Positions 9,731 to 18,323 of a stretch of 64,000 bases of DNA are shown in pieces. The position numbers and the translations under genes are program-made. The notes below the pieces were generated by a model. The model did not search any database, was not told the origin of the DNA, and saw nothing but the letters and a program-made list of their open reading frames with translations. Every line of letters starts with the position of its first letter. Position 1 is the first letter of the stretch. Source of the stretch: Neisseria dentiae (GTDB lineage Bacteria; Pseudomonadota; Gammaproteobacteria; Burkholderiales; Neisseriaceae); the NCBI RefSeq assembly GCF_024580525.1, contig NZ_JANIKQ010000015.1, positions 1 through 64,000 on the forward strand, read 5' to 3'.

Positions 9731-9743
9731 GAGAATAGTTCTC
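9731..9743. promoter_or_regulatory. Palindromic operator candidate (Fur-like) in the zupT-pdxA gap
   Basis: GAGAATAGTTCTC is a 6-1-6 near-palindrome with one mismatch, in the divergent zupT/pdxA control region. It resembles the half-site architecture of Fur-family operators but is not a full consensus. Confidence 0.35.
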
Positions 9744-9814
9744 AAACGGAAATTTCTGCAAGAATGGGCTAAAATAGCAGGCCGCCACCCATTGATTCTG
9801 ATTAAGGAAACGAA

Positions 9815-10795
9815 ATGCCCTTGCCCGTTATTGCCGTTACATCCGGCGAACCCTCAGGTATCGGCCCCGATATCTGCCTCGACCTGCCCGCCGCCGAGCT
9901 GCCCTGCCGCTTAGTGGTGCTGGGCGACAAAACCCTGTTGCAGGCGCGTGCCGACCGGTTGGGCAAAGCCGTTGTTTTGCAAGATTTCAACCTGGCAGCC
10001 GGGCAGCAGGAAGGTGTGTTGGAAGTGTTACATATCCCTTTGAAAGCCCCGTGCGAGGCAGGCCGTCTGAACGTTGAAAACGCCGCTTATGTGCTCGAAC
10101 TGCTCGACACCGCCTACAACGGCATTCAAAACGGTACATTCGCCGCTATGGTAACCGCGCCGCTGCACAAAGGTATTATCAACGATGCCGGCGTGCCTTT
10201 TTCAGGCCACACCGAATACTTGGCCGAAAAAAGTGGCACGGGGCAGGTGGCGATGATGTTGGCGGGGGGCGGTTTGCGTGTGGCGCTGGCCACCACCCAT
10301 CTGCCGTTGAAAGACGTGGCCGCCGCCATCACCCAACCGCAGCTTGAGTCGGTGGCGCAAATCGTACACCGCGATCTGCAAAAAAAATTCGGCATCGCCG
10401 CGCCGCGCATTTTGGTGGCGGGGCTGAACCCCCACGCGGGTGAGGGCGGCCATCTCGGGTATGAAGAAATCGACATCATCACCCCCGCGCTGAACAATCT
10501 GCGCACACAAGGCATAGATGTGCGCGGCCCTTATCCTGCCGACACTCTGTTTCAGCCGTTTATGCTGAAAGACGCCGATGCCGTGTTAACCATGTATCAC
10601 GATCAGGGCCTGCCCGTGTTGAAATACGCCAGCTTCGGCAAAGGCGTGAATATTACGCTTGGCCTGCCGTTCGTGCGTACATCGGTCGATCACGGCACCG
10701 CACTCGATTTGGCGGGCACAGGCAAAGCCGATTCCGGCAGCCTGATGGTGGCGGTGGACACCGCGTTGGAAATGGCGCACCATAACAGCCGTTGA
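9815..10795 (+). CDS. pdxA: 4-hydroxythreonine-4-phosphate dehydrogenase
   Basis: A 326-residue NAD-dependent enzyme of pyridoxal 5'-phosphate synthesis. Motifs include [13 protein letters not shown] at the N-terminus, [24 protein letters not shown] with a metal-ligand His, [13 protein letters not shown], and [10 protein letters not shown]. Length and start match the family. The upstream region has a TAAAAT -10-like box. Confidence 0.96.
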   Translation: MPLPVIAVTSGEPSGIGPDICLDLPAAELPCRLVVLGDKTLLQARADRLGKAVVLQDFNLAAGQQEGVLEVLHIPLKAPCEAGRLNVENAAYVLELLDTAYNGIQNGTFAAMVTAPLHKGIINDAGVPFSGHTEYLAEKSGTGQVAMMLAGGGLRVALATTHLPLKDVAAAITQPQLESVAQIVHRDLQKKFGIAAPRILVAGLNPHAGEGGHLGYEEIDIITPALNNLRTQGIDVRGPYPADTLFQPFMLKDADAVLTMYHDQGLPVLKYASFGKGVNITLGLPFVRTSVDHGTALDLAGTGKADSGSLMVAVDTALEMAHHNSR

Positions 10796-10814
10796 ACTCA
10801 GAAAGGGCAACCCC

Positions 10815-11057
10815 ATGACAGCAAACGGAAAACCGGCTGCAAACACAGCCAACATCAAACCCCAGCCTTACGAGAGCTTTGAAGAAACCGAACGCAAACG
10901 CGAAGAAGAAGCGTTGGCCGTCAACCCGCCTTTGAGCGAACGGCAGAAAGCCATCGTGCGCGAACAGTCGGGCATCAACCCGATAGAGCAGACCGTGAAC
11001 GATGCGTTGAAAGATGCCGGCGAAGTGCCGGAAACCGAACGCAGGCCGGAAAAATAA
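10815..11057 (+). CDS. Small hydrophilic hypothetical protein
   Basis: An 80-residue, highly charged protein (MTANGKPAANTANIKPQPYE...) with many Glu, Lys, Arg and Pro residues and no signal peptide or membrane segment. It starts 20 bases after pdxA with GAAAGG as ribosome-binding site, so it is probably cotranscribed with pdxA. It ends just before an inverted DUS terminator. I do not recognise the family; the centre (LSERQKAIVREQSGINPIEQTV) reads like a genuine conserved segment. Confidence 0.65.
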   Translation: MTANGKPAANTANIKPQPYESFEETERKREEEALAVNPPLSERQKAIVREQSGINPIEQTVNDALKDAGEVPETERRPEK

Positions 11058-11080
11058 ACGCAAGGTTTCCCAACCCGGCC

Positions 11081-11109
11081 AGGCCGTCTGAAACATTTTC
11101 AGACGGCCT
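11081..11109. terminator. Inverted DUS pair terminator
   Basis: AGGCCGTCTGAAA and its reverse complement with a three-base loop, behind the pdxA transcription unit. Confidence 0.8.
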
Positions 11110-11175
11110 CTTTGCACACACACGCCCCGAAACCGCTATAATGGCCGCAAACCACAGCATGAAACCGAACACGAC

Positions 11176-11754
11176 ATGAGCGAACTCGACCATATTTTGG
11201 CTTTCAACCGAGAATTTGTAGATTCGGGCGAATATGCCCAATTTTTCACCAATAAATTTCCCGAACGCGAGTTGGCGATTTTATCGTGCATGGACGCACG
11301 CATGGTCGAACTGCTGCCGCGTGCTCTGGGGCTGAAAAACGGCGACGCCAAACTGATTAAAAACGCCGGCGCCCTCGTTACTCACCCTTGGGGTTCGGTG
11401 ATGCGCAGCCTGCTGGTGGCCGTGTTTGAGCTGAAAGTTAAAGAAATCATGGTAATCGCCCACTACGATTGCGGTATGCGCGGCCTCAGCCCCGGCACCT
11501 TTCTCAACCATGCCCACCAAAACGGCATCCCCGACGATCGCATCACCACCTTGCGAAATGCCGGCATCGACCTCGACGGCTGGCTCACCGGCTTCGACAA
11601 CGTAGAAGAAAGCGTGCGCCACACCGTCGGCATCATCCGCCGCCACCCGCTGATGCCCGACAACGTTGCCGTTCACGGCCTCGTTATCCACCCCACCACC
11701 GGCAAACTCACCGTGATTGTGGACGGTAAGGCCGAATGCCCCGTAGCACCTTAA
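11176..11754 (+). CDS. Beta-class carbonic anhydrase
   Basis: A 192-residue cytosolic zinc enzyme interconverting CO2 and bicarbonate. The beta-class zinc ligands are visible: Cys38 with the Asp40/Arg42 dyad in CMDAR, and His96 and Cys99 in HYDCG. It begins with helix ILAFNREFVDSGEYAQFF. nadD starts four bases after the stop, so the two are an operon. It differs from the periplasmic alpha-class enzyme known in gonococci. Confidence 0.9.
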   Translation: MSELDHILAFNREFVDSGEYAQFFTNKFPERELAILSCMDARMVELLPRALGLKNGDAKLIKNAGALVTHPWGSVMRSLLVAVFELKVKEIMVIAHYDCGMRGLSPGTFLNHAHQNGIPDDRITTLRNAGIDLDGWLTGFDNVEESVRHTVGIIRRHPLMPDNVAVHGLVIHPTTGKLTVIVDGKAECPVAP

Positions 11755-11758
11755 GCTC

Positions 11759-12367
11759 ATGAAAAAAATCGGACTTTTCGGCGGCACTTTCGACCCGCCC
11801 CACAACGGCCACCTGCATATCGCCCGTGCTTTCGCCGACGAGTTGGGTTTGGACATGGTGGTTTTTCTGCCCGCAGGCGACCCCTACCACAAAGAAGAAA
11901 GTACCCGCACCCCTGCAAAACACCGGCTGGCGATGACCGAATTGGCCGTTGCCGCCGACAGCCGTTTCGCCGTCAGCGACTGCGACATCGTGCGCGAAGG
12001 TGCAACCTACACCTTTGATACCGTACAAATTTTCCGCCAGCAGTTCCCCTCCGCCCAATTGTGGTGGCTGCTCGGCAGCGACAGCCTGCTCAAACTGCAT
12101 ACTTGGAAAAAATGGCAGACTCTGGTCAAACAAACCCACATTGCCGTTGCCGGCCGCTCCGGCGGCAATATCGCCCAAGCGCCGCAAGAGTTGCAAGGCT
12201 GGCTGGGGCAGGCCCTGCAAAACGGCAGCCTGAAACCGTTGCAGGCGCCGCTTTGCGATATCAGCTCCACCGAAATCCGCCGCCGCCTGCATAACGGCGA
12301 AAGCGCAGCGGGGCTGATAGACGGGCGTGTAGAAGCCTATATCAGGCAGCACGGCCTTTACCGCTAA
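11759..12367 (+). CDS. nadD: Nicotinate-nucleotide adenylyltransferase
   Basis: A 202-residue enzyme converting nicotinate mononucleotide and ATP to deamido-NAD. It has the nucleotidyltransferase signature GGTFDPPHNGHLHIA at residues 8-22, LGSDSLLKLHTWKKW in the middle, and ISSTEIRRRL near the C-terminus. It is followed by an inverted DUS pair and then rsfS, the usual nadD-rsfS neighbourhood. Confidence 0.96.
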   Translation: MKKIGLFGGTFDPPHNGHLHIARAFADELGLDMVVFLPAGDPYHKEESTRTPAKHRLAMTELAVAADSRFAVSDCDIVREGATYTFDTVQIFRQQFPSAQLWWLLGSDSLLKLHTWKKWQTLVKQTHIAVAGRSGGNIAQAPQELQGWLGQALQNGSLKPLQAPLCDISSTEIRRRLHNGESAAGLIDGRVEAYIRQHGLYR

Positions 12368-12442
12368 CGATTTTTCAGACGGCCTTATTTACCTTACAGC
12401 CCTAGGCCGTCTGAAACACTTTTAAATAAACAGGAAACGAAA

Positions 12443-12835
12443 ATGAACGAACAAGAATTGCAAGACTTGCAAAAAATGGTTGAAATCGCCGTGAACGCCC
12501 TTGAAGACATCAAAGGCAAAGACATCACCGTGCTCGAAACCCAAGAAAAAACCTCCCTGTTCGCCCGCATGATTATTGCCAGCGGCGACAGCAACCGCCA
12601 AGTAAAGGCGCTGGCCAACAACGTGGCCGTTGATTTAAAAGAAGCCGGCTTTGAAATTCTCGGCAGCGAAGGCCAAGACGGCGGCGAATGGGCGCTAGTT
12701 GACGCCGGCGATTTGGTGGTGCACGTTATGTTGCCCGCCGTGCGCGACTTTTACGACATCGACACTCTGTGGGGCGGCGAAAAACCCTCGTTCCACGCCG
12801 GCGCACAAAAACCCTGGCACGCGGCCGACAATTAA
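12443..12835 (+). CDS. rsfS: Ribosomal silencing factor RsfS
   Basis: A 130-residue protein that binds ribosomal protein uL14 and blocks subunit joining during starvation. It shows the family pattern: AVNALEDIKGKDITVLET, SLFARMIIASGDSNRQVKALA, and DLVVHVMLPAVRDFYDIDTLWG near the C-terminus. AGGAAACG precedes the ATG. The rlmH gene often found next to it is absent here. Confidence 0.94.
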   Translation: MNEQELQDLQKMVEIAVNALEDIKGKDITVLETQEKTSLFARMIIASGDSNRQVKALANNVAVDLKEAGFEILGSEGQDGGEWALVDAGDLVVHVMLPAVRDFYDIDTLWGGEKPSFHAGAQKPWHAADN

Positions 12836-12847
12836 ACGCCCCCGACA

Positions 12848-12910
12848 TTGCCGGAAAAAATATTTGCCGCCGTTCTGTATGGAAATGACGGCAAATATTT
12901 TTTCCGGCAA
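12848..12910. repeat. 22-bp perfect inverted repeat
   Basis: TTGCCGGAAAAAATATTTGCCG at 12848-12869 is exactly complementary to 12889-12910, with a 19-base spacer. It starts 12 bases after rsfS. It could terminate rsfS, but the stem is far longer than needed, so a small mobile repeat is also possible. The remaining gap to 13130 has one DUS and no gene. Confidence 0.85.
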
Positions 12911-13129
12911 ACGCAAAACGGAGCGGAGTTGTGCAAAAGTTTGAAACCGTATCCGCAGCCAAGGGGCGGCCGTCTGAAAAACCGTCCGCACGGTTTCGGA
13001 ATGCAAGTATGCGTAAGCATAAAACGGCCAAATACAGATTGCGGTAAAAAAAAGTATAACGGCTTGCCCGCGGTGCCTGCCGCTGGTTAAATTGCAGCAG
13101 GCATTTTTGCAACACTAGAGGTATCCGAA

Positions 13130-13519
13130 ATGAAAAACACACCGAAAACCCTGCTGCTTACCGGCATTATGGCGCTGTTTTCCGCCAGCGCTTTCGCCGC
13201 ACCGCTGCCCGGTGAAATTTTCCAGCCGCGCGGCGCAGAAGTGATTAAGGCCGACCGCGGAGAGAGCGGCGACTTCGAGGCCGAGTTTCATGTGAGCAGC
13301 AACGAAGCCAGCGTGGAAGGGCTGGCCAACCAAGTGCGCGCCCACGCCCAGCGGCACGGCTTCAAAGTGGTGGAGTCCGACATCAAACGCGACGATGCCG
13401 GCCTGAAATTCACACGCCGCAACCAAGAGCTGGAAGTTTCCATCGAGCGCAACGATTACGGCATCATCGAATACAAAGCCGATTTGGATGCGAAAAAACA
13501 AGCGCCCAAAAGCAAATAA
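13130..13519 (+). CDS. Small periplasmic protein, family not recognised
   Basis: A 129-residue protein with a clear signal peptide (MKNTPKTLLLTGIMALFSASAFA, predicted cut before APLPG). The mature part is a mixed alpha/beta-type sequence with FEAEFHVSSNEASVEGLANQ and a Lys-rich tail. It is preceded by AGAGGT and followed by an inverted DUS terminator, so it is probably monocistronic. I cannot assign a function. Confidence 0.75.
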   Translation: MKNTPKTLLLTGIMALFSASAFAAPLPGEIFQPRGAEVIKADRGESGDFEAEFHVSSNEASVEGLANQVRAHAQRHGFKVVESDIKRDDAGLKFTRRNQELEVSIERNDYGIIEYKADLDAKKQAPKSK

Positions 13520-13542
13520 ACCGGCAGAGCGATAACGCTGCC

Positions 13543-13571
13543 AGGCCGTCTGAAAGCGTTTCAGACGGCCT
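13543..13571. terminator. Inverted DUS pair terminator
   Basis: AGGCCGTCTGAAA with its reverse complement and a three-base loop, after the small periplasmic gene. Confidence 0.8.
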
Positions 13572-13678
13572 GTGTGCATATTGCCCGCCAATACAATATT
13601 CATTACAGCGCGCTACATTTTTGCCGCGATGTGCGTTAAAATCCGAAACGTTACGAAGTAAACGAAGGACACCAAACC

Positions 13679-14434
13679 ATGTGGGATAAGAAATGGGTTA
13701 TCGGCAACTGGAAAATGAACGGCCGCCTGCAAAACAATAACGCACTGATGCACCGCTTCCGCATTATGCCCACGGCCGATAGGGTGGTTATCGGCTTGGC
13801 CGCCCCCACCGTTTACCTGCTGCAACTGCACAACGCCATGCAGATTGTGCTCAACAACCGCATCCTCACCTGCGCGCAAGACGTGAGCCGGTTCCCCAAT
13901 AACGGCGCCTACACCGGCGAAGTGTCCGCCGACATGATGGCCGACATCGGCGTGGATATCGTTTTGATCGGCCACTCGGAGCGCAGCCTGTATTTCGGCG
14001 AAAAAAACGAAATCCAGCGTCAAAAAATGGTGAACGTGCTAAACGTGGGGCTGACTCCGCTGCTTTGCGTGGGCGAGAGTCTGGAAGAGCGCGAAGCAGG
14101 GCGCGAACAAGAAATAATCGCCCACCAACTCTCGATTTTAGAAGGCTTGAACACCAAAAACATCGCCGTTGCCTACGAACCCGTATGGGCCATCGGCACC
14201 GGAAAAGTCGCCACCACGGGCCAAATTGCCGACATGCACGCGTTTATTCACAAACAAATCTTGTCATTATGCGGCAACGATGTTAATATCCGCATTCTTT
14301 ACGGCGGAAGCGTCAACGCCGGCAACGCAGCCGACATTTTCGCCGTGCCGTATGTAGACGGCGCACTGGTAGGCGGAGCATCCCTGTCTTACGACTCGTT
14401 TACTGCCATCATTGATGCCGCACAAGAATCATAG
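13679..14434 (+). CDS. tpiA: Triosephosphate isomerase
   Basis: A 251-residue TIM-barrel enzyme of glycolysis and gluconeogenesis. Active-site elements are visible: GNWKMNG (Asn and Lys), IGHSERS (His), and [14 protein letters not shown] containing the catalytic Glu and the mobile loop, then the phosphate-binding [10 protein letters not shown]. The start [15 protein letters not shown] is typical of neisserial TpiA. secG follows five bases after the stop. Confidence 0.97.
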   Translation: MWDKKWVIGNWKMNGRLQNNNALMHRFRIMPTADRVVIGLAAPTVYLLQLHNAMQIVLNNRILTCAQDVSRFPNNGAYTGEVSADMMADIGVDIVLIGHSERSLYFGEKNEIQRQKMVNVLNVGLTPLLCVGESLEEREAGREQEIIAHQLSILEGLNTKNIAVAYEPVWAIGTGKVATTGQIADMHAFIHKQILSLCGNDVNIRILYGGSVNAGNAADIFAVPYVDGALVGGASLSYDSFTAIIDAAQES

Positions 14435-14439
14435 GAATT

Positions 14440-14796
14440 ATGGAAGCCTTTAAAACCGTTATCTGGATTATCAACATCTTCGCCGCCTTGGCCGTTATCG
14501 TGCTGGTTTTGATGCAGCACGGCAAAGGCGCGGATGCGGGCGCCACTTTCGGTTCGGGCAGCGGCAGCGCCCAAGGCGTGTTCGGTTCGGGCGGCAACGC
14601 CAACTTTTTAAGCCGCAGCACCGCCATCGCCGCCACCGTATTCTTTGCTACCTGCATGGCTATGGTTTACATTAATACCCATTCAAGCAAACACGGCTTG
14701 GATTTCAGCACGGTGCAACAGAGCCAGCCGGCGCAAACGCAGCAAAGCGCTCCCGTGCAAACCGCACCGCAAACGCCCGCTTCCTCAGCCCAATAG
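14440..14796 (+). CDS. secG: Preprotein translocase subunit SecG
   Basis: A 118-residue inner-membrane protein of the SecYEG channel. It has two membrane helices (about 5-25 and 62-80) around the conserved loop GKGADAGATFGSGSG. The C-terminal tail is rich in Gln, Pro and Ala, longer than in E. coli. It is cotranscribed with tpiA, and tRNA-Leu lies just downstream. Confidence 0.94.
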   Translation: MEAFKTVIWIINIFAALAVIVLVLMQHGKGADAGATFGSGSGSAQGVFGSGGNANFLSRSTAIAATVFFATCMAMVYINTHSSKHGLDFSTVQQSQPAQTQQSAPVQTAPQTPASSAQ

Positions 14797-14839
14797 CAGC
14801 GTTTGGATATTGACAGTTTTTTTAAAAAATACAGTTTTT

Positions 14840-14925
14840 GCCGACATGGTGGAATTGGTAGACACGCTATCTTGAGGGGGTAGTGACCCTAGGTCGTTCG
14901 AGTTCAAGTCTCGATGTCGGCACCA
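14840..14925 (+). tRNA. tRNA-Leu(GAG), integration site of the adjacent element
   Basis: An 86-base class II tRNA: acceptor GCCGACA/TGTCGGC, D-arm GGTAGA, anticodon stem CTATC/GGTAG with loop TTGAGGG (anticodon GAG), a long variable arm, T-loop GTTCAAGTC, and encoded CCA. Its 3' end is duplicated at 23931, which marks it as the attachment site of the 9-kb element. Confidence 0.95.
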
Positions 14926-14963
14926 TTAAAAGAAAACAGCCCAATTTTCGGGCTGTTTTTTTA
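14903..14963 (+). repeat. attL: tRNA-Leu 3' end plus its terminator
   Basis: Shares TTCAAGTCTCGATGTC, GCACCAT, AAAAGAAAA, AGCCCA and GGGCTGTTTTTTTA with 23931-23990. AACAGCCC and GGGCTGTT (14935-14957) form the tRNA terminator within the repeat. Confidence 0.9.
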
Positions 14964-15143
14964 CGTCTAATACCGTCTAATGCCATAAACCAAGATTCAA
15001 GCACAGTAAGGCTTACAGCCCGATTAATGGCATTTTTAGACAGCCTTAATTATCCAATACAGTAAAATCCCGTCTAATTGAATAAACCAAAAAACAGGGG
15101 TATATTTAGGGGTATCTGTAAAATACCCCTAAAAAAATACCCC
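14964..15143. promoter_or_regulatory. Candidate integrase arm-type sites at the left end
   Basis: CGTCTAAT occurs at 14964, 14974 (10-base phase) and 15071. GGGGTAT occurs directly at 15097 and 15109, and inverted as ATACCCC at 15123 and 15137, immediately before the integrase ATG. The block GGGGTATATTTAGGGGTAT recurs at the right end (23859). The arrangement fits arm-type binding by a tyrosine recombinase and possibly autoregulation. Confidence 0.5.
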
Positions 15144-15146
15144 CAA

Positions 15147-16358
15147 ATGCCGCTAAATGACCGCCAAATAAAGAATGCCAAGCCCGCCGCCAAGCCATAC
15201 AAACTAGCAGATGGTAAGGGCATGTTTTTGCAGGTTACACCCGCAGGCGGGAAGTTATGGCGGCTGAAATACCGCATAAACGGAAAAGAGAAGCTGTTAT
15301 CAATCGGCAAGTATCCCACCGTTTCTTTAAGCGAAGCCCGAGAAGCCGCCGAAAATGCCCGCCGCATGATAGCAGCAGGCCAAGACCCTAGCGCAGCCAA
15401 GCAACAGGCCAAACAGGAACGGCAGGCCGCCCTACTGAATACCTTTGAAGCAATAACGCGCCGATGGCATAGCGAGAATCTGCACCGCTGGAAGCCTGAT
15501 AACGCCGTGCGCATTTTGAACCACCTTGAAAAAGACGTTTTCCCATATATCGGCGGCCAACAGATAGACGGTATAGCCGTAGCAGATGTGAAAGCCGTAA
15601 TCGAGCGCATAGCCGCCCGCAATGCGCCAGCCACCGCTGAAAAAATCAGGCAATGGATAGCCGCTGTTTACGGCTATGCAGCCATGCTTGAAATAACAGA
15701 CCGCAACCCCGCCGCCCCGTTGCGGGGATTTTTGGCAAAGGCAGAAACCCGCCATTTGCCCGCCCTGCCGCGTGAAGAGCTAACTGAGTTTTTCCGACGG
15801 CTGTTACTGGCCGATATTGACCCGCAGAACCGTATAGCCGTTTTGCTGATTATGTTGGTATTTGTGCGAAGCACCGAGTTACGCGGCAGCAGATGGGAAG
15901 AAATCGACTATGCCGCCAAAACGTGGACTATCCCCGCCGAGCGAATGAAGCTACCCCGCGCCCACGTTATCCCGCTGGCCGATTGGCCGCTTGAGCTTTT
16001 GGCCGAACTTCAAACCACCACAGGCGGCAGCCCTTATCTGTTCCCCAGCCGCACAAAAACAACAGGATTTATCAGCGAAGCCACCCTAAACCGCATTATC
16101 GAGCGGCTAGGCTATAAAGGCACGGCCACGCCGCACGGATTCCGCAGCCTTGCAAGCAGCATTTTGAACGAGCAGGGATTTAACCCCGATGCCATCGAAC
16201 GGCAGCTTGCCCATGTGCCTAAAGACAAAATCAGAGCCGCTTACAACAGGGCGGAATACTGGCCGCACAGAGCGGAATTTATGCAATGGTATTCAGACTA
16301 TTTACGCGAGCGTTACAACGCCGCCCGCGCCCTGATTGACGCAGGCGGCCACGTTTAG
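15147..16358 (+). CDS. int: P4-type tyrosine recombinase (integrase)
   Basis: A 403-residue site-specific recombinase. The N-terminal arm-binding domain begins MPLNDRQIKNAKPA and includes YKLADGKGMFLQV and LSIGKYPTVSLSEARE. The catalytic domain has Arg241 (in RSTELRGSRW), His330 and Arg333 (HGFRS), His356, and the nucleophile Tyr366 (AAYNRAEYW). The ATG at 15147 matches the family start; a TTG at 15078 would add 23 residues overlapping the GGGGTAT repeats. It lies right beside the tRNA it targets and reads inward. An intrinsic terminator follows. Confidence 0.95.
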   Translation: MPLNDRQIKNAKPAAKPYKLADGKGMFLQVTPAGGKLWRLKYRINGKEKLLSIGKYPTVSLSEAREAAENARRMIAAGQDPSAAKQQAKQERQAALLNTFEAITRRWHSENLHRWKPDNAVRILNHLEKDVFPYIGGQQIDGIAVADVKAVIERIAARNAPATAEKIRQWIAAVYGYAAMLEITDRNPAAPLRGFLAKAETRHLPALPREELTEFFRRLLLADIDPQNRIAVLLIMLVFVRSTELRGSRWEEIDYAAKTWTIPAERMKLPRAHVIPLADWPLELLAELQTTTGGSPYLFPSRTKTTGFISEATLNRIIERLGYKGTATPHGFRSLASSILNEQGFNPDAIERQLAHVPKDKIRAAYNRAEYWPHRAEFMQWYSDYLRERYNAARALIDAGGHV

Positions 16359-16387
16359 GCCGTCTGAAAATTAAACCGCAAACCATG

Positions 16388-16410
16388 CCCGCCATTAGGC
16401 GGGTTTTTTT
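16388..16410 (+). terminator. Integrase terminator
   Basis: CCCGCC, four-base loop ATTA, GGCGGG and seven T residues. Confidence 0.9.
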
Positions 16411-16695
16411 ATGCTTTTCGCTTTTTTTCAAAACTTTGCAAAGGTGTTTTTTTACGGTGTTTTTTTCTCAAACGATTGATTTTTTAAAAAATCCGATTTT
16501 CATTTTTGTAACGCTGTTTCACGCGGTGTAACAACTTCAAAAAGTGAAATAACGTTTCATTTTCAGGTATTTACGCGGTTTGGTTTTTTTGTGGATTATT
16601 AAACAGATTTTTTAAATCGGGTTAAAAGGTTTTGGTGCTCAAAGCCCGTAATCTTTGCCTGCCTTTCCCGTAAACAGCAATAAAAGGAAATAAAC
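16411..16695. promoter_or_regulatory. AT-rich control region of the early operon
   Basis: About 285 bases without a gene between int and the AlpA-like regulator, with runs of T and A. TGAAATAACGTTTCA at 16545-16559 is a 5-5-5 palindrome that could be a repressor site. AAAGGAAATAA at 16682-16692 is the ribosome-binding region of the next gene. No clear promoter hexamers were pinned down. Confidence 0.35.
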
Positions 16696-16917
16696 ATGAA
16701 TAAATCAGAAAACATTATCAGGGTTAAACGGGTAGCCGAACGGCTAGGAATTTCCGTTGCCGCCGTTTGGAATAAAACCAACCCGAAACACCGCAGCTAC
16801 TGCCCCGACTTTCCCAAGCCTTTCAAGGTTTCGGCCAACATCACGGGTTGGCTGGAAAGTGAAATCACTGCCTATATCGAAATGCTGGCCGCAACACGCA
16901 CGGGGGCGCAATCATGA
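16696..16917 (+). CDS. AlpA-like helix-turn-helix regulator / excisionase candidate
   Basis: A 73-residue protein with a MerR-like winged helix: IIRVKRVAERLGISVAAVW followed by the AlpA-typical PDFPKPFKV and WLESEITAYIE. AlpA proteins regulate integrase or act as excisionases in P4-like elements. The stop overlaps the next start (ATGA at 16914), making it first in a five-gene run. The exact role here is inferred from family and position. Confidence 0.75.
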   Translation: MNKSENIIRVKRVAERLGISVAAVWNKTNPKHRSYCPDFPKPFKVSANITGWLESEITAYIEMLAATRTGAQS

Positions 16918-17402
16918 CCGCATACGCCTACACCACCCGCGCCGAAATTCAGACGGCCTTTAACACGCTAGCCAAGCTGGAAAGCCGCCTTGAAAGCAAA
17001 GCGGCCAAGCTGAAAACCAAGATTGCCGCCATGAAGGCCAAACACGAAGCAGAAACCGCCGCCGATATGGCGGAAATATCCGCTATCCGCGCTGCCGTTT
17101 CCGTTTACGCCGAGCAGAACCGCGCCGAACTTACAGGCAATGGCAAAACCAAAACAGCCAAGATTGGCAACGGCTGCATTAAATGGCGTAAACAGCCCGC
17201 AAGAGTGGAAATTACAGGTGATATGGCGGCCATTTTTACCGCCCTGAAACGCCGCAAACTGGCACGATTTATCCGCGTGAAAGAAGAACTGGACAAGGCG
17301 GCCATTCTGAAAGAAGCAGCGGCCATCAAAACCCCGATTCAAGGCCTGAACATTATCAGCGGCGGGGAAGTTTTAAGCATTGAAACAGGAGGGGAATCAT
17401 GA
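16914..17402 (+). CDS. Mu Gam-like double-strand DNA end-binding protein
   Basis: A 162-residue protein with an N-terminal coiled coil (about 10-70) and the Gam core: KTAKIGNGCIKWRKQP, LKRRKLARFIRVKEELDKAAIL and a C-terminal PIQGLNIISGGEVLSIE. Mu Gam binds DNA ends and protects them from host exonucleases; it is related to Ku. It overlaps both neighbours by four bases. In a satellite it could protect linear replication or packaging intermediates; that role is inferred. Confidence 0.8.
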   Translation: MTAYAYTTRAEIQTAFNTLAKLESRLESKAAKLKTKIAAMKAKHEAETAADMAEISAIRAAVSVYAEQNRAELTGNGKTKTAKIGNGCIKWRKQPARVEITGDMAAIFTALKRRKLARFIRVKEELDKAAILKEAAAIKTPIQGLNIISGGEVLSIETGGES

Positions 17403-17731
17403 CAACCACAATCAGCGGTTACGAAGTTTTAACCCACATTGAAGAGCAGGTTTCCGATGTTTTAAAAAAACGCGGAGTAGCCCCCGCGATTGTTGCAGCG
17501 GCAGCAATGGCGGTTTCAGACGGTATTTCTGAAATGTTCGGCGGGCAATTGGTTTACTTTAAAAAGCAAAGTGCTTTGAATGCGGAAGAACGCAACCTTA
17601 CCATTATTGCCGATTTTGAAACTGGAGAATATTCCCGCGGAGAGTTAGCCCAAAAATACGGCGTTTCGGTTCAACACGTTTACAAAATCATCAAAGCGCA
17701 TAAAGGGGGCGGCCATGAATCTAACCCTTAA
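17399..17731 (+). CDS. Mor/C-family transcription activator
   Basis: A 110-residue protein matching the Mu Mor family: GGQLVYFKKQSALNAEERN is the dimerisation/beta region, and SRGELAQKYGVSVQHVYKII is the C-terminal helix-turn-helix. Mor activates the Mu middle promoter and C the late promoters. It overlaps the Gam-like gene by four bases and the protease-like gene by 17. It may drive element genes, or helper late genes as P4 Delta does for P2; the latter is speculation. Confidence 0.8.
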   Translation: MTTTISGYEVLTHIEEQVSDVLKKRGVAPAIVAAAAMAVSDGISEMFGGQLVYFKKQSALNAEERNLTIIADFETGEYSRGELAQKYGVSVQHVYKIIKAHKGGGHESNP

Positions 17732-18296
17732 ACGCTTTCAAATATCGCGCACGGGCAAGCACCGCGATTCAAACGGCAACGAACATATTTTTACCCCCGA
17801 AACCCTGCAAAACGTAGCAGGGGAATACAATGCACGCCACCGCAAGGCCGCCCCGCTGTATATCGGCCACCCCGCCGTAAAAAACGGTACGGAGCGCACC
17901 ACCGCCGAGCCTTTGGGCATTGTGAGCGGTTTGGAGTTTGAAAACGGCAACCTTTATGCCAATGCCTATGTTTCCGACAAGCTGCTAAACCTTGTCAGAA
18001 GCCGCACCTATCATGCCGTTTCCGCAGGTTTTGACAAGATACGCGGTTTATTGAGCCTGAACCATATAGCCTTTTTGAACAATCCTGCAATCAAAGATAT
18101 GCAGCCGCTGAACTTTTCAGACGGCCAAGCGGGTTTTTTAACCTTTGTGAGCGATATTAATTTCAGCGAAGCCGCCCCAGCGTTTGCCAACGAATCGCAG
18201 AAGCTGGATTTTTTAGCCCGCCAATACCAACGGCAGCACCCGCAGGCAGATTATGCACAGGCCGTAAGAGCTTGTCTTCATCTTACCGATTATTGA
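17715..18296 (+). CDS. Mu protease I-like protein
   Basis: A 193-residue protein similar to the N-terminal protease part of Mu gpI: FTPETLQNVAGEYN, APLYIGHPAVKNGTE, GNLYANAYVS, YHAVSAGFDKI, and LNHIAFLNNPAIKDMQPLNF. Mu gpI is about 360 residues and contains the scaffold; here the scaffold half is missing. The reading frame is intact and starts with ATG within the Mor-like gene. No capsid protein is encoded in the element. It could act on a helper capsid or be a remnant. Confidence 0.7.
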   Translation: MNLTLKRFQISRTGKHRDSNGNEHIFTPETLQNVAGEYNARHRKAAPLYIGHPAVKNGTERTTAEPLGIVSGLEFENGNLYANAYVSDKLLNLVRSRTYHAVSAGFDKIRGLLSLNHIAFLNNPAIKDMQPLNFSDGQAGFLTFVSDINFSEAAPAFANESQKLDFLARQYQRQHPQADYAQAVRACLHLTDY

Positions 18297-18323
18297 TTAA
18301 CTAACCACCCGAAAGGAAAAACC

